Part shown: positions 1-9,564 of the stretch, piece after piece
How positions within the stretch are numbered: position 1 is the first letter of the stretch
Layout: the number at the start of each line of letters is the position of its first letter
From: Mycolicibacterium flavescens
GTDB taxonomy: Bacteria; Actinomycetota; Actinomycetes; Mycobacteriales; Mycobacteriaceae
DNA: 64,000 nt
Direction of reading: 5' to 3'
NCBI GenBank assembly: GCA_900637135.1
Contig: LR134353.1
Coordinates: 3,224,001 to 3,288,000 of the forward strand
The notes under the pieces: model-generated
What the model was told of the DNA's origin: nothing
Databases searched by the model: none
The model's input: only the letters and a program-made list of their open reading frames with translations
Made by a program: the position numbers and the translations under genes

Positions 1-236
1 TACTTCTTGAGTTTCTCGTAGATGCGCTTGCACTCCGGGCACACCGGTGACCCAGGCTTGGCCGACTTCGTCACCGGAAACACCTCGCCGCACAGCGCGA
101 CGACATGGGTGCCCATCACCGCGCTCTCGGCGATCTTGTCCTTCTTGACATAGTGGAAGAACTTCGGGGTATCGCTGTCAGTCCCGTCGTCGACGCGTTC
201 GTCGGTGTCGGTGCGCTCGATCGTCTGGGTTTGCAT
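1..236 (-). CDS. DUF3039 family protein (Rv2708c-like), 3' end cut by window edge
   Basis: The minus-strand reading frame runs from an ATG at 236 to the window edge and gives 78 residues. The last two visible bases are TA, so the next codon is probably the stop. The product is small and hydrophilic, starts MQTQTIERTD and ends in a CPECKRIYEKLKK segment; Cys66 and Cys69 form a CxxC pair that could bind zinc. Position just before the DUF3099 gene and sigB matches M. tuberculosis Rv2708c. Function is unknown. It diverges from the DUF3099 gene at 303, so the two share a short promoter region of about 65 bases. Confidence 0.8.
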   Translation of the reverse strand, partial: MQTQTIERTDTDERVDDGTDSDTPKFFHYVKKDKIAESAVMGTHVVALCGEVFPVTKSAKPGSPVCPECKRIYEKLKK

Positions 237-302
237 GACAACCATTTTGCCCGTAAGAAAACCGACCCGTACAGCGGAGCCACAATGTGGGACAGTGAAG
301 GT

Positions 303-704
303 ATGAAACAAAGCCCCGAGCTGAGTTTCGACGACGATGGCCGGCCCGTCCTGATCACTCGCGCCGCCCCCGCCTACGAGGAACAGCACCGCCAACGGGT
401 TCGCAAGTACTTGACGCTCATGTCGTTTCGTATACCGGCGCTCGTACTGGCCGCCATCGCCTATGGCATCTGGCACAACGGCCTGATCTCGTTGGCGATT
501 CTCGTCGGCTCGATTCCCTTGCCGTGGATCGCCGTGCTCATCGCCAACGACCGTCCGCCTCGGCGTCCAGAGGAGCCGCGCCGGTTCGACAACCGCCGTC
601 ACTCCTCCGAGGTGCCGACCGGCGAACGGCCGGCGCTCGAGCAGCGCACCGTCGCGCCGCCGCAACCCGAGGGGCGTGGCTCGAATGGCGATGTTCCCAG
701 CTGA
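303..704 (+). CDS. DUF3099 family small membrane protein (Rv2709-like)
   Basis: A 133-residue protein with two hydrophobic segments at about residues 38-56 and 60-81, followed by an Arg/Pro-rich polar tail. The start is placed at the ATG opening MKQSPELSFDDD, preceded by a GAAGG purine stretch; an in-frame ATG at 285 would add six residues. The frame is open further upstream to 105, but that part overlaps the divergent DUF3039 gene and looks non-coding. The family is typical of actinobacteria and sits next to sigB in mycobacteria. No biochemical role is known; a small inner-membrane protein is the most that can be said. Confidence 0.8.
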   Translation: MKQSPELSFDDDGRPVLITRAAPAYEEQHRQRVRKYLTLMSFRIPALVLAAIAYGIWHNGLISLAILVGSIPLPWIAVLIANDRPPRRPEEPRRFDNRRHSSEVPTGERPALEQRTVAPPQPEGRGSNGDVPS

Positions 705-787
705 GACGCTTCTATCCCTTTTCTAAGGACATTCTCAGGTCGGGTCCGAGAAACCGCTGATCAGAAGGTGTGAACCAGCCAACGGCT

Positions 788-814
788 GGGAACTCTTTGG
801 ACCTCGTGGGCGTT
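788..814 (+). promoter_or_regulatory. SigE/SigH-type promoter of sigB
   Basis: GGGAAC at 788-793 and CGTT at 811-814 are separated by 17 bases. This matches the extracytoplasmic-function promoter pattern (GGAAC...CGTT) through which sigB is known to be controlled by SigE and SigH in M. tuberculosis. The -10 element lies 37 bases before the sigB start codon. Confidence 0.65.
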
Positions 815-851
815 GTAGCTCATGACAGTTCGACTTGATCAGGAGGCCGTC

Positions 852-1811
852 ATGGCAAATGCCAGCACCATCCGCGTCGACCGGGACCTGGACGCCCAGA
901 GTCCAGCGGCTGACCTCGTACGCGTGTATCTGAATGGTATTGGCAAAACTGCCTTGCTCAACGCCGCCGATGAGGTGGAACTCGCAAAGCGCATCGAGGC
1001 AGGGCTCTACGCCAAGCACCTGCTCGACACGCGGAAGCGCTTGGGCGAGAACCGCAAACGTGATCTTGCTGCCGTGGTCCGCGACGGTGAGGCCGCGCGT
1101 AGGCACCTTCTCGAAGCCAACCTGCGCCTTGTCGTTTCGCTGGCGAAGCGCTACACCGGTCGCGGCATGCCGCTGCTCGACCTGATCCAGGAAGGCAACC
1201 TGGGCCTGATCCGGGCGATGGAAAAGTTCGACTACGCCAAGGGATTCAAGTTCTCGACGTACGCCACGTGGTGGATCCGTCAGGCGATCACCCGCGGCAT
1301 GGCCGACCAGAGCCGCACGATCCGGCTGCCGGTGCACCTCGTCGAGCAGGTCAACAAGCTGGCTCGGATCAAGCGCGAGATGCACCAGAACCTCGGCCGT
1401 GAAGCCACCGATGAGGAACTGGCCGCCGAGTCCGGGATCCCGGTGGAGAAGATCACCGATCTGCTCGAGCACAGCCGCGACCCGGTGAGCCTCGATATGC
1501 CGGTGGGCAGCGACGAGGAAGCGCCGCTGGGCGACTTCATCGAGGACGCCGAGGCAATGTCGGCTGAGAACGCGGTGATCTCCGAACTGCTGCACACCGA
1601 CATCCGGCACGTGCTGGCCACGCTCGACGAGCGCGAGCAGCAGGTGATCCGGCTGCGGTTCGGCCTCGACGACGGTCAGCCCCGCACCCTCGACCAGATC
1701 GGCAAGCTGTTCGGGCTCTCCCGCGAGCGGGTGCGTCAGATCGAGCGCGAGGTGATGGCCAAGCTCCGCAACGGCGAACGTGCGGACCGCCTCCGCTCGT
1801 ACGCAAGTTAG
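852..1811 (+). CDS. sigB: RNA polymerase sigma factor SigB
   Basis: A 319-residue primary-like sigma-70 factor, close to the 323 residues of the M. tuberculosis protein. It directs RNA polymerase to stationary-phase and stress promoters. Visible landmarks are the region 1.2 helix ([11 protein letters not shown], about 20-30), the region 2 core with [13 protein letters not shown] and the aromatic-rich [14 protein letters not shown], and region 4 ending in the helix-turn-helix [13 protein letters not shown]. The ATG at 852 is chosen because a perfect AGGAGG lies at 841-846; an ATG at 822 lacks a ribosome site. A SigE/SigH-type promoter precedes the gene and a strong hairpin follows it, so it is probably monocistronic. 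Confidence 0.97.
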   Translation: MANASTIRVDRDLDAQSPAADLVRVYLNGIGKTALLNAADEVELAKRIEAGLYAKHLLDTRKRLGENRKRDLAAVVRDGEAARRHLLEANLRLVVSLAKRYTGRGMPLLDLIQEGNLGLIRAMEKFDYAKGFKFSTYATWWIRQAITRGMADQSRTIRLPVHLVEQVNKLARIKREMHQNLGREATDEELAAESGIPVEKITDLLEHSRDPVSLDMPVGSDEEAPLGDFIEDAEAMSAENAVISELLHTDIRHVLATLDEREQQVIRLRFGLDDGQPRTLDQIGKLFGLSRERVRQIEREVMAKLRNGERADRLRSYAS

Positions 1812-1816
1812 ACCCC

Positions 1817-1857
1817 CGACACGATCCCCGCTGCTTCGACCGGCGGGGATCGTGTCG
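1817..1857 (+). terminator. Hairpin after sigB
   Basis: A perfect 15-base inverted repeat (1817-1831 with 1843-1857) encloses an 11-base loop directly after the sigB stop. It has no long T-tract, as is common for mycobacterial terminators. It should separate sigB from ideR. Confidence 0.75.
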
Positions 1858-1913
1858 TATCAGCATGTGCCGGTGTCGCAGACGTAACAACGCAGTTCAG
1901 GCCCTTTAGCCGG

Positions 1914-1919
1914 TAGACT
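1914..1919 (+). promoter_or_regulatory. Candidate -10 element of ideR (TAGACT)
   Basis: TAGACT fits the mycobacterial TANNNT -10 consensus, lies just after the sigB hairpin and 25 bases before the ideR start codon. A GGAGG ribosome site at 1931-1935 lies between them. No clear -35 is visible. Confidence 0.4.
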
Positions 1920-1944
1920 CGACCTCTGACGGAGGGTTAGCGCA

Positions 1945-2640
1945 ATGAATGATCTGGTCGACACCACGGAGATGTACCTGCGGACGATCTACGACCTCGA
2001 GGAAGAGGGCGTGGTGCCCCTGCGTGCACGCATCGCAGAACGTCTCGATCAGAGCGGTCCCACCGTCAGCCAGACGGTGTCGCGGATGGAGCGCGACGGC
2101 CTGCTGCACGTTGCAGGCGATCGCCACCTCGAGCTGACCGACAAGGGCCGAGCCCTCGCGGTGGCCGTCATGCGCAAGCACCGCCTCGCCGAGAGGCTGC
2201 TCGTCGATGTCATCGGCCTGCCCTGGGAGGAAGTGCACGCCGAGGCCTGCCGCTGGGAACATGTGATGAGCGAGGACGTCGAGCGCCGGCTCGTCCAGGT
2301 TCTCGACAACCCGACCACCTCGCCGTTCGGAAACCCCATCCCCGGGCTTTCGGAGCTGGGCTTGATCAGCACGTCGTCGGAACGCGACCGGTTGAACCTC
2401 GTTCGGTTGACCGAGTTGCCCGCCGGAATGCCCGTCGCGGTCGTGGTGAGGCAGCTGACCGAGCATGTACAGGGTGACGCCGACCTGATCAGCAGGCTCA
2501 AGGATGCCGGTGTGGTGCCCAACGCCCGCGTGACCGTGCAGAGCAACGACCACGGCGGGGTGTTGATCGTGATCCCCGGCCACGAACAGGTCGAGCTGCC
2601 CCACCACATGGCGCACGCCGTCAAGGTCGAAAAGGTCTGA
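1945..2640 (+). CDS. ideR: Iron-dependent repressor IdeR
   Basis: A 231-residue DtxR-family regulator. With Fe(II) bound it represses siderophore and iron-uptake genes and activates iron storage. The N-terminal winged helix (about residues 1-73) is followed by the dimerisation/metal domain and a C-terminal SH3-like domain. Metal-site residues fall at the DtxR/IdeR positions: Met10, His79, Glu83, Cys102, Glu105 and His106. GGAGG at 1931-1935 sits nine bases before the ATG. It follows sigB, as in M. tuberculosis (Rv2710-Rv2711). Confidence 0.97.
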   Translation: MNDLVDTTEMYLRTIYDLEEEGVVPLRARIAERLDQSGPTVSQTVSRMERDGLLHVAGDRHLELTDKGRALAVAVMRKHRLAERLLVDVIGLPWEEVHAEACRWEHVMSEDVERRLVQVLDNPTTSPFGNPIPGLSELGLISTSSERDRLNLVRLTELPAGMPVAVVVRQLTEHVQGDADLISRLKDAGVVPNARVTVQSNDHGGVLIVIPGHEQVELPHHMAHAVKVEKV

Positions 2641-2668
2641 CCTCCCGAGCGACAGCGGCGGCCGGCGG

Positions 2669-3709
2669 TCAACCGGCCCGTCTTCCGAATGCCTGCCTGG
2701 GCGGTAACCGGACTCCCAACTGGTCGGCCAAGCGGTAGCCGGTCGCGGCGAGTTCGCGGATCTGCTCCGGGCGCAGACCGGACTGCAGCGCGGTGTCGAG
2801 CATGCGGGCCATCCGATGGGCGCCGTCGCAGCGCAGCGCCGCCTCCAACGACACCCCCGCCAGCGGACCGTCACCGCGGGCGTAGGCCGAGAACGCCAAC
2901 AACACCAGCGCTTCGGCCCGCCACGGCTCCGGAAGCCGCCGCGACAACTCCGCCCACAGCGACTCGGCGTGAGCCGCGCGCTCGCCGACTGCGAGCGCGT
3001 ACAACGTGTCGCGCACCTGCAGATCGGTCAGGGCAGCCGCGATCCGGGTCACCACCTCGTCGGGCAGGTCGTCACCCTCGGACACCCGCGCGGCCGCCGC
3101 GATCACCGCCTCGATCTCGCCGCACGCATCGCCCTCCGATCGACCTGCCTGCGCGTCCTCGATCGGACCGGCTAACACCTGGGCGCGAGCGGGATCGGTG
3201 ACCGCGATGACGTCCTGGAGTTCGGTGCGCCGGGCATAGAGGCGGCGCCCGTCCAGCACGGCGGCCATCGCGAGCGGCGACGCCGACGGGTCGTCCACGG
3301 TGCCCGCTGCGCCGCAGCCGTCGGCGCAGTGCCACCGCCCGCCGGCCGCGATCCGGTCGACGACATGCGCGGCGAGCAGTTCGATCCCCCGGTCGGCCAG
3401 GGCGGACGCCAGTGCGGCGGCCAGCTCGCGGTATTCGTCGTTGCACAGCCGACAGCCCGCACCGTCCTCGTCGACCACGACAGCGATCGCCGAGTCAGGT
3501 CGCGCCGCCGCGGCGACCTCGGCGATGTCCTCGACCGAATCGGTCAGCTCCTCGGAGAGGTCCACCCGCATGACGCATCCCATCGCGCCGCGGTCCACGG
3601 TCACGAGCACGAGGGATTTCTCGGGGACGAAGCCCAGAACGGCGGGCAGGGCGGCGATCAGCACCGCGGGGCGGTCGAGGTGGAAGTCGGGTGAAGGTGA
3701 GGTCGTCAT
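2669..3709 (-). CDS. DUF4192 family protein (Rv2712c-like)
   Basis: A 346-residue protein of unknown function starting MTTSPSPDFHLDRPAVL. The N-terminal LDRPAVLIAALPAVLGFVP stretch and the alternating beta/alpha pattern fit the DUF4192 family, which is restricted to actinobacteria. The ATG at 3709 is preferred because a GGAAGG purine run lies about eight bases upstream; the frame stays open to 3841 but the extra sequence has no coding look. It is convergent with ideR and divergent from sthA, as in M. tuberculosis. The role is unknown. Confidence 0.85.
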   Translation of the reverse strand: MTTSPSPDFHLDRPAVLIAALPAVLGFVPEKSLVLVTVDRGAMGCVMRVDLSEELTDSVEDIAEVAAAARPDSAIAVVVDEDGAGCRLCNDEYRELAAALASALADRGIELLAAHVVDRIAAGGRWHCADGCGAAGTVDDPSASPLAMAAVLDGRRLYARRTELQDVIAVTDPARAQVLAGPIEDAQAGRSEGDACGEIEAVIAAAARVSEGDDLPDEVVTRIAAALTDLQVRDTLYALAVGERAAHAESLWAELSRRLPEPWRAEALVLLAFSAYARGDGPLAGVSLEAALRCDGAHRMARMLDTALQSGLRPEQIRELAATGYRLADQLGVRLPPRQAFGRRAG

Positions 3710-3861
3710 GGGGTGACCTTCCCCGCCGCCTCGGACGGCAGCCGCCCGTCGACGTTGGTGGCCCGCGCCGCTGTGGATCAATCCGGGGTTGGGGATGAAT
3801 TCAGCTTCGGTTGAGGCAGTCGGCGTGCAGAACCCGCTCAACCGGCGTACACCTTGTTGCC

Positions 3862-5277
3862 ATGGCTTCCATGCTCGAGTACGACCTCGTGGTCATAGGT
3901 TCCGGACCTGGCGGGCAGAAGGCGGCGATCGCCGCCGCGAAGCTCGGGAAGACGGTCGCGGTCGTCGAGCGGGGACGCATGCTCGGCGGGGTGTGCGTGA
4001 ACACCGGAACGATCCCCTCCAAGACGCTGCGCGAAGCGGTCGTCTACCTCACCGGCATGAGCCAGCGCGAGCTGTACGGCGCCAGCTACCGGGTGAAGGA
4101 GAAGATCACGCCCGCCGATCTGCTGGCACGAACGAGCCACGTCATCGGCAAGGAACAAGACGTCGTGCGCTCCCAGTTGATGCGCAACCGCATCGACCTC
4201 ATCCAGGGCCACGGCAGATTCATCGACGCCCACACCGTCCTGGTAGAGGAACCCACCCGGGGTGAGCGCACCACCGTCAGCGGCGAGTACATCGTGATCG
4301 CCACCGGCACCAAACCGGCCCGTCCTGCCGGTATCGAATTCGACGAGAACCGTGTGCTGGACTCCGACGGGATCCTCGACCTCAAGTCGCTGCCCTCGAC
4401 GATGGTCGTGGTCGGTGCCGGGGTGATCGGCATCGAATACGCGTCGATGTTCGCCGCGCTGGGCACCAAGGTCACCGTCGTCGAGAAGCGCGACAGCATG
4501 CTCGACTTCTGCGATCCCGAGATCGTCGAGGCGCTGAAGTTCCACCTGCGCGACCTCGCGGTGACGTTCCGGTTCGGCGAGGAGGTGACGGCAGTGGACG
4601 TCGGATCGGCGGGCACCGTGACCACGCTGGCCAGCGGTAAGCAGATCCCCGCCGAGACCGTGATGTACTCCGCGGGTCGGCAGGGCCAGACCGAGCATCT
4701 CGACCTCGACAACGCCGGACTGCAGACCGACGCGCGCGGCCGCATCGACGTCGACAGCAACTTCCAGACCAAGGTCGACCACATCTACGCGGTCGGCGAT
4801 GTGATCGGCTTCCCGGCGCTGGCCGCGACGTCGATGGACCAGGGCAGGCTGGCGGCCTACCACGCGTTCGGCGAGCCGGCGAAGGGCATGACCGACCTGC
4901 AGCCGATCGGCATCTACTCGATCCCGGAGGTGTCCTACGTCGGCGCGACCGAGGTCGAGCTGACGCGCAGCGCGATCCCCTACGAAGTGGGGGTATCGCG
5001 CTACCGCGAGCTGGCCAGGGGTCAGATCGCCGGCGATTCCTACGGCATGCTCAAACTGCTGGTCGCGACGGACGATCTGCGCCTGCTCGGCGTGCACATC
5101 TTCGGCACCAGCGCCACCGAGATGGTGCACATCGGCCAGGCCGTGATGGGCTGCGGAGGAACCATCGACTACCTTGTCGACGCCGTGTTCAACTACCCCA
5201 CCTTTTCGGAGGCGTACAAGGTCGCGGCCCTGGATGTGATGAACAAGCTGCGCGCGCTCAACCAGTTCCGCGCCTAG
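3862..5277 (+). CDS. sthA: Soluble pyridine nucleotide transhydrogenase
   Basis: A flavoprotein of 471 residues in the class I disulfide-reductase fold. It exchanges reducing equivalents between NADPH and NADH in the cytoplasm. The FAD-binding GSGPGG motif is near the N-terminus, the NAD(P) motif [14 protein letters not shown] is in the middle, and [13 protein letters not shown] is the second FAD site. The redox-active pair of the family reads CVNTGT, with Thr in place of the second Cys; loss of that cysteine is characteristic of soluble transhydrogenases and separates them from lipoamide dehydrogenase. The start could be 3862 or the ATG at 3871 ([10 protein letters not shown]); neither has a clear ribosome site. 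Confidence 0.93.
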   Translation: MASMLEYDLVVIGSGPGGQKAAIAAAKLGKTVAVVERGRMLGGVCVNTGTIPSKTLREAVVYLTGMSQRELYGASYRVKEKITPADLLARTSHVIGKEQDVVRSQLMRNRIDLIQGHGRFIDAHTVLVEEPTRGERTTVSGEYIVIATGTKPARPAGIEFDENRVLDSDGILDLKSLPSTMVVVGAGVIGIEYASMFAALGTKVTVVEKRDSMLDFCDPEIVEALKFHLRDLAVTFRFGEEVTAVDVGSAGTVTTLASGKQIPAETVMYSAGRQGQTEHLDLDNAGLQTDARGRIDVDSNFQTKVDHIYAVGDVIGFPALAATSMDQGRLAAYHAFGEPAKGMTDLQPIGIYSIPEVSYVGATEVELTRSAIPYEVGVSRYRELARGQIAGDSYGMLKLLVATDDLRLLGVHIFGTSATEMVHIGQAVMGCGGTIDYLVDAVFNYPTFSEAYKVAALDVMNKLRALNQFRA

Positions 5278-5415
5278 CCCGGCCGGGTCGCACCGCAAAC
5301 GTTTTCACGGCTTCGCGCATGGGATGCCCGCCAGCGGGAACGCAACGTGCGCGAGACTAGTTGTCACTGTACGAAGACGTTAACGGTCTGGCACCACCGC
5401 AAGGAGGCGAGGCTC

Positions 5416-6405
5416 ATGGCTGACGACGCTGGTCACCCCGAACAGCACTACCAGCCGGAACACTCAGGCATGTACGAGTTGGAGTTCCCCGCGCCCCAGC
5501 TGTCGTCCACGGACGGCCGGGGGCCGGTGCTCATCCACGCCCTCGAAGGCTTCTCCGACGCCGGGCACGCAATCCGGTTGGCCGCCCAGCACCTGAAGGA
5601 CACACTCGACACCGAGTTGGTGGCGTCGTTCGCGATCGACGAGCTGCTGGACTACCGGTCCCGCCGCCCGTTGATGACGTTCAAGACCGACCATTTCACT
5701 CACTACGAGGATCCGGAGCTCAACCTGTACGCGATGCGCGACAGCGTCGGCACCCCGTTCCTTCTTCTGGCCGGCCTGGAGCCGGATCTGCGCTGGGAGC
5801 GGTTCATCACCGCGGTCCGGCTTCTGGCCGAACGGCTCGACGTCCGCCGCGTGGTGGGGCTGGGCACCATCCCCATGGCGGTGCCGCACACCCGGCCCAT
5901 CACGATGACTGCGCATTCGAGCGACAAGGAACTCATCGCCGACCACCAGCCGTGGATCGGCGAGGTTCAGGTTCCGGCGAGTGCGTCGAACCTGCTGGAG
6001 TTCCGGATGTCGCAGCACGGGCACGAGGTGGTCGGCTACACCGTCCACGTCCCGCACTATCTGGCGCAGACGGACTATCCCGCGGCGGCCGAGGCGCTAC
6101 TGGCCGAGGTCTCCAGAAACGCGTCTCTCCAGATCCCGCTCGAGGCGTTGGTCACGGCCGGCGCGGAAGTCCTGACCAAGATCAACGAGCAGGTCGAGCA
6201 GAGCCCCGAGGTGGCGCAGGTGGTCGCCGCTTTGGAACGCCAGTACGACGCCTACATGGCGGCCCAGGAGAACCGGTCCCTGCTCGCCAAAGACGAGGAC
6301 CTGCCCAGCGGTGAGGAACTCGGCGCCGAGTTCGAGCGGTTCCTGGCCCAGCAGGCCGAGAAGAAGTCGAAGGACCGATTCGAAGACGGCGACGACGCCG
6401 GATAA
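5416..6405 (+). CDS. PAC2 family protein (Rv2714-like)
   Basis: A 329-residue protein of the PAC2 (proteasome assembly chaperone 2) superfamily, seen in FEGFSDAG-type spacing (here LEGFSDAGHAIRLAA) and GLGTIPMAVPHTRP. The bacterial members have no proven role. The C-terminus (EEL..EFERFLAQQAEKKSKDRFEDGDD) is a charged helix and acidic tail. The start has a strong AAGGAGG at 5401-5407. It sits between sthA and the hydrolase gene as in M. tuberculosis. Confidence 0.85.
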   Translation: MADDAGHPEQHYQPEHSGMYELEFPAPQLSSTDGRGPVLIHALEGFSDAGHAIRLAAQHLKDTLDTELVASFAIDELLDYRSRRPLMTFKTDHFTHYEDPELNLYAMRDSVGTPFLLLAGLEPDLRWERFITAVRLLAERLDVRRVVGLGTIPMAVPHTRPITMTAHSSDKELIADHQPWIGEVQVPASASNLLEFRMSQHGHEVVGYTVHVPHYLAQTDYPAAAEALLAEVSRNASLQIPLEALVTAGAEVLTKINEQVEQSPEVAQVVAALERQYDAYMAAQENRSLLAKDEDLPSGEELGAEFERFLAQQAEKKSKDRFEDGDDAG

Positions 6406-6460
6406 CGGGGGGTGGCCCGGTCAATGGGCGACTCGAGGGGCGCAGTGCGCGGCGGCCCGC

Positions 6461-6466
6461 TAAGTT
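6461..6466 (+). promoter_or_regulatory. -10 element for leaderless alpha/beta hydrolase transcript
   Basis: TAAGTT (TANNNT) lies six bases before the ATG at 6473, and no Shine-Dalgarno is present. Transcription should begin at or next to the start codon. Confidence 0.5.
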
Positions 6467-6472
6467 GACGCA

Positions 6473-7495
6473 ATGCCGCCTCGAAAGCCGAATCTTCGCC
6501 CCGTACGGGATCTCACCCCCGTGCTGCAGTTCCGCACCATCCACGGTTACCGGCGCGCGTACCGGGTGGCCGGTTCGGGGCCCGCGATACTGCTGATCCA
6601 CGGAATCGGCGACAACTCCACCACGTGGGAGACGGTTCAGTCGAAGCTCGCGCAGCGATTCACTGTCATCGCACCGGACCTGTTGGGCCACGGCAAGTCC
6701 GACAAACCGCGTGCCGACTACTCGGTCGCCGCTTATGCCAATGGGATGCGAGACCTGCTCAGCATCCTCGACATCGACCACGTCACGGTGATCGGTCATT
6801 CGCTGGGCGGCGGCGTGGCCATGCAGTTCGCGTACCAGTTCCCGCAGTTGGTCGACCGGCTCATCCTGGTCGGCGCCGGTGGGGTCACCAAAGATGTCAA
6901 CATCGCGTTGCGCTTCGCCTCCCTGCCGATGGGCAGTGAGGCGCTGGCGCTGCTGCGGTTGCCGTTCGTGCTGCCTGCCGTGCAGGCCGTGGGCCGCGTC
7001 GCCGGCGGGGTCTTCGGCTCGACCGGCCTCGGTCGCGACCTGCCACAGGTGTTGCGCATCCTCAACGACCTGCCCGAACCGACCGCGTCGTCGGCGTTCG
7101 CCCGCACGCTGCGCGCTGTCGTCGATTGGCGCGGTCAGGTGGTGACCATGCTGGACCGCTGCTATTTGACGCAGTCGGTTCCCGTTCAGCTGATATGGGG
7201 TAGCTGCGACGCCGTGATCCCGGTCAGCCACGCCCGGATGGCGCACGCCGCGATGCCGGGATCGCAGTTGGAAATCTTCGACGGCTCCGGCCATTTCCCG
7301 TTCCACGACGACCCGGACCGTTTCGTCGGGGTGGTGGAGAAGTTCATCGACAGCTCCGAACCGGCGGTCTACGACCAGGAATACCTGCGCGGGCTGCTGC
7401 GGGCGGGGATCACCGAAGGCGCGATCTCCGGATCGGCCCACACTCGGATCGCGGTGCTCGACGCGATGGAGACGGACGAACGCAGCGCGACCTGA
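6473..7495 (+). CDS. Alpha/beta fold hydrolase (Rv2715-like)
   Basis: A 340-residue serine hydrolase of the alpha/beta fold. The oxyanion-hole region is [10 protein letters not shown], the nucleophile elbow is GHSLGG, the acid is probably the Asp of WGSCDAVIP and the base the His of [11 protein letters not shown]. No signal peptide is evident, so a cytoplasmic esterase or lipase-like enzyme is likely; the substrate cannot be read from the sequence. It follows the PAC2 gene and precedes the PhzF-like gene, in the same order as M. tuberculosis Rv2714-Rv2716. It appears to be translated from a leaderless transcript. Confidence 0.85.
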   Translation: MPPRKPNLRPVRDLTPVLQFRTIHGYRRAYRVAGSGPAILLIHGIGDNSTTWETVQSKLAQRFTVIAPDLLGHGKSDKPRADYSVAAYANGMRDLLSILDIDHVTVIGHSLGGGVAMQFAYQFPQLVDRLILVGAGGVTKDVNIALRFASLPMGSEALALLRLPFVLPAVQAVGRVAGGVFGSTGLGRDLPQVLRILNDLPEPTASSAFARTLRAVVDWRGQVVTMLDRCYLTQSVPVQLIWGSCDAVIPVSHARMAHAAMPGSQLEIFDGSGHFPFHDDPDRFVGVVEKFIDSSEPAVYDQEYLRGLLRAGITEGAISGSAHTRIAVLDAMETDERSAT

Positions 7496-7540
7496 GCGTC
7501 CTGCGCGCAGCGACCCGGCCAACGGCACTCGAATACGAAG

Positions 7541-7546
7541 TAGCAT
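7541..7546 (+). promoter_or_regulatory. -10 element for leaderless phzF-like transcript
   Basis: TAGCAT lies seven bases before the ATG at 7554 with no ribosome site between them. Confidence 0.45.
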
Positions 7547-7553
7547 CGGGCCC

Positions 7554-8240
7554 ATGGCCATCGACGTGACGGTGTTGCGAGTCTTCGCCGACCCTGACGG
7601 CAATCACGGAAACCCACTCGGTGTCGTCGACGCCGGCACCGTGGACCCCGACGATCGCCAGCGGATAGCCACCCAATTGGGTTACAGCGAAACTATTTTC
7701 GTCGACCTGCCCGCCCCGGGTACGAGCACGGCATACGCGCGTATCCATACTCCGGTCGTCGAGCTGCCGTTCGCCGGACACCCCACTGTCGGCGCGGCGT
7801 GGTGGCTCCGCGAGCAGGGCACTCCGGTCCACACGTTGCGGGTCCCGGCCGGCCTCGTCCAAGTTGCCCACGATGACGGCCTGACCTCCGTTCAGGCCCG
7901 TGCGGAGTGGGCACCGGAGTTCGCCGTCCACGACATCGGCTCCGTCGACGAGCTCCTGGCGCTTGACCCGTCGGATTATCCCGACGACATCAATCACTAC
8001 CTGTGGACGTGGATCGACCGGGACAAGGGTGAGTTGCGGTCACGGATGTTCGCGACCGATCTTGGTGTGCCCGAAGACGAGGCCACCGGCGCCGCGGCCG
8101 TTCGGATCACCGACTACCTCAGTCGTGACCTGACGATCGTGCAGGGTAAGGGCTCGCACATCTACACCACGTGGAGTGCCGAGGGCTGGGTGCGTGTCGC
8201 CGGCCGCGTCGTCAACGACGGCATCAAGCAGATCGACTGA
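7554..8240 (+). CDS. PhzF family isomerase/epimerase-like protein (Rv2716-like)
   Basis: A 228-residue PhzF/YddE-fold protein, related to diaminopimelate-epimerase-like isomerases. The N-terminal [16 protein letters not shown], the [10 protein letters not shown] loop (catalytic-type Glu of PhzF) and the [12 protein letters not shown] motif of the second half are all visible. It is shorter than typical PhzF proteins (about 280-300), with a compact middle region. The substrate is unknown. Only 19 bases separate its stop from the convergent nrdR stop; the nitrobindin-like gene found here in M. tuberculosis (Rv2717c) is absent. Confidence 0.85.
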   Translation: MAIDVTVLRVFADPDGNHGNPLGVVDAGTVDPDDRQRIATQLGYSETIFVDLPAPGTSTAYARIHTPVVELPFAGHPTVGAAWWLREQGTPVHTLRVPAGLVQVAHDDGLTSVQARAEWAPEFAVHDIGSVDELLALDPSDYPDDINHYLWTWIDRDKGELRSRMFATDLGVPEDEATGAAAVRITDYLSRDLTIVQGKGSHIYTTWSAEGWVRVAGRVVNDGIKQID

Positions 8241-8259
8241 TTGGACCTACGACAGCCGG

Positions 8260-8730
8260 TCAGCTGGCGGTCGGTTGCGGCGAATTCCGATGCGCTCGCA
8301 GCGCCTCGATTTCGCGTTCGAAATCCTCGGCCGAGGTGAAGCCGCGATACACCGAGGCGAAGCGCAGGTAGGCCACCTCATCGAGATCGCGAAGCGGCCC
8401 CAGGATGGCGAGTCCCACTTCGTGGCTGGGGATCTCGGGCGATCCCGCGGCACGCACGGTGTCCTCGACCTGCTGTGCCAGCAGGTTCAGTGCATCCTCG
8501 TCGACCTGACTGCCTTGGCACGCCCGGCGCACTCCCTTGATGACCTTCTCGCGGCTGAACGGCTCAGTGACACCGCTGCGCTTGACGACGGCCAGTATGG
8601 CGGTCTCGACCGTGGTGAACCGGCGTCCGCACTCCGGGCACGAACGCCGCCGCCGGATGGCCTGGCCCTCGTCGGTTTCCCGCGAGTCCACCACGCGCGA
8701 ATCAGGGTGACGGCAGAACGGACAGTGCAT
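8260..8730 (-). CDS. nrdR: Transcriptional repressor NrdR
   Basis: A 156-residue regulator of ribonucleotide reductase genes. The N-terminal zinc ribbon reads CPFCRH...[10 protein letters not shown] with the conserved [15 protein letters not shown] between the pairs. The ATP-cone domain that senses ATP/dATP follows from [15 protein letters not shown]. Length is normal for the family. The ATG at 8730 opens MHCPFC, the invariant start. It lies next to chiZ/lexA as in other mycobacteria. Confidence 0.95.
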   Translation of the reverse strand: MHCPFCRHPDSRVVDSRETDEGQAIRRRRSCPECGRRFTTVETAILAVVKRSGVTEPFSREKVIKGVRRACQGSQVDEDALNLLAQQVEDTVRAAGSPEIPSHEVGLAILGPLRDLDEVAYLRFASVYRGFTSAEDFEREIEALRAHRNSPQPTAS

Positions 8731-8889
8731 CACCGCTCCTTCGCCGCGCCAACAGAGGACCAACTCGAACCTCTCCGAGCGTACCCGCGGCGGGTTGCGA
8801 AAGCCCAGTACCGGGCTGAACGGCACATAGTCGGCCGATCTGTCGGTGAACATGTCTGCGCAGCAAGCTGTTTGGCCGGCCGGTGACCG

Positions 8890-9345
8890 TCAGCCGACCG
8901 GCGCGATCAGTGTCTGGCCGGCGTCCAGTGCGGGCGAGTCGAGCTGGTTGAGCTCGCTGATCCGCTCCATCACCTGGCTCACGGGCGCGTCGGGGGCCAC
9001 GCGCATGGCGACGTGCTGCAGGCTCTCGCCGGTCTGGACCTGCACCACCGCGAGGCGCTCCGGCACCGCGGTCGAGGTCGTGCCCACGACGCCGCCGAAC
9101 TGCGCGACCAGGCCGAGCCACATCGTGATGCCCGCCGCGACCAAGGACAGGAGCACCGTGGTGGCGGGGGTGATCGGTCGCCGTCGGTGCGATGCACGCG
9201 ACATCAGCACGCCGGTTCCCCGGTAGCGTACCGCCGCTGTGCTCGGTCGGGTGGCCGCGGCGTGCCGACGACGGGCGCTCGCGGGCCGGATACCGGTCCT
9301 GACCACGCGCGGGGCCTGGAATTCGTGGGTGTCGAGAACGGTCAT
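8890..9345 (-). CDS. chiZ: LysM-domain cell-division inhibitor ChiZ (Rv2719c-like)
   Basis: A 151-residue protein with a basic cytoplasmic N-terminus, one membrane segment at about residues 62-83 and an extracytoplasmic LysM domain at about 101-149 ([15 protein letters not shown]...). The M. tuberculosis counterpart is a DNA-damage-induced cell-wall hydrolase that delays division through FtsI/FtsQ. It is divergent from lexA and has its own LexA box at 9392-9407. The ATG at 9345 has a GGAAGG ribosome site about seven bases upstream. Confidence 0.85.
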   Translation of the reverse strand: MTVLDTHEFQAPRVVRTGIRPASARRRHAAATRPSTAAVRYRGTGVLMSRASHRRRPITPATTVLLSLVAAGITMWLGLVAQFGGVVGTTSTAVPERLAVVQVQTGESLQHVAMRVAPDAPVSQVMERISELNQLDSPALDAGQTLIAPVG

Positions 9346-9391
9346 CTGCCTGCCTTCCGATCCGCTGTTTCGCTCTTGTGTTCGAAGATAG

Positions 9392-9407
9392 TCGATCACA
9401 TGTTCGA
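9392..9407 (-). promoter_or_regulatory. LexA (SOS) box of chiZ
   Basis: TCGATCACATGTTCGA matches the mycobacterial SOS box TCGAAC-N4-GTTCGA at 11 of the 12 fixed positions and lies 47 bases upstream of the chiZ start. A weaker look-alike follows at 9412-9427. Confidence 0.8.
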
Positions 9408-9516
9408 AAGATAGAACGTGTGATCGAACTGTTGTGAAACGATAGGACAGGCCACCGACAGAAAAACGATGCGCGATTCTCGCGACTTCCGGACGCATCC
9501 CGACTCCGACACGCCC

Positions 9517-9532
9517 TCGAACACATGTTTGA
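9517..9532 (+). promoter_or_regulatory. LexA (SOS) box of lexA
   Basis: TCGAACACATGTTTGA matches TCGAAC-N4-GTTCGA with one mismatch. It covers the expected -35 region of the lexA promoter, so LexA bound here would repress its own gene. Confidence 0.85.
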
Positions 9533-9551
9533 TTAATCGAGTGCGGCGGGT

Positions 9552-9557
9552 TACATT
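9552..9557 (+). promoter_or_regulatory. -10 element for leaderless lexA transcript
   Basis: TACATT (TANNNT) lies seven bases before the lexA ATG and 19 bases after the SOS box. No ribosome site lies between, so lexA is probably leaderless. Confidence 0.55.
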
Positions 9558-9564
9558 CGGCGGC

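Noticed and set aside
9412..9427. Third LexA-like box between chiZ and lexA
   Set aside because: Two fixed positions differ from the consensus and the site may simply reflect overlap with the true box just upstream; it needs footprinting before being called.
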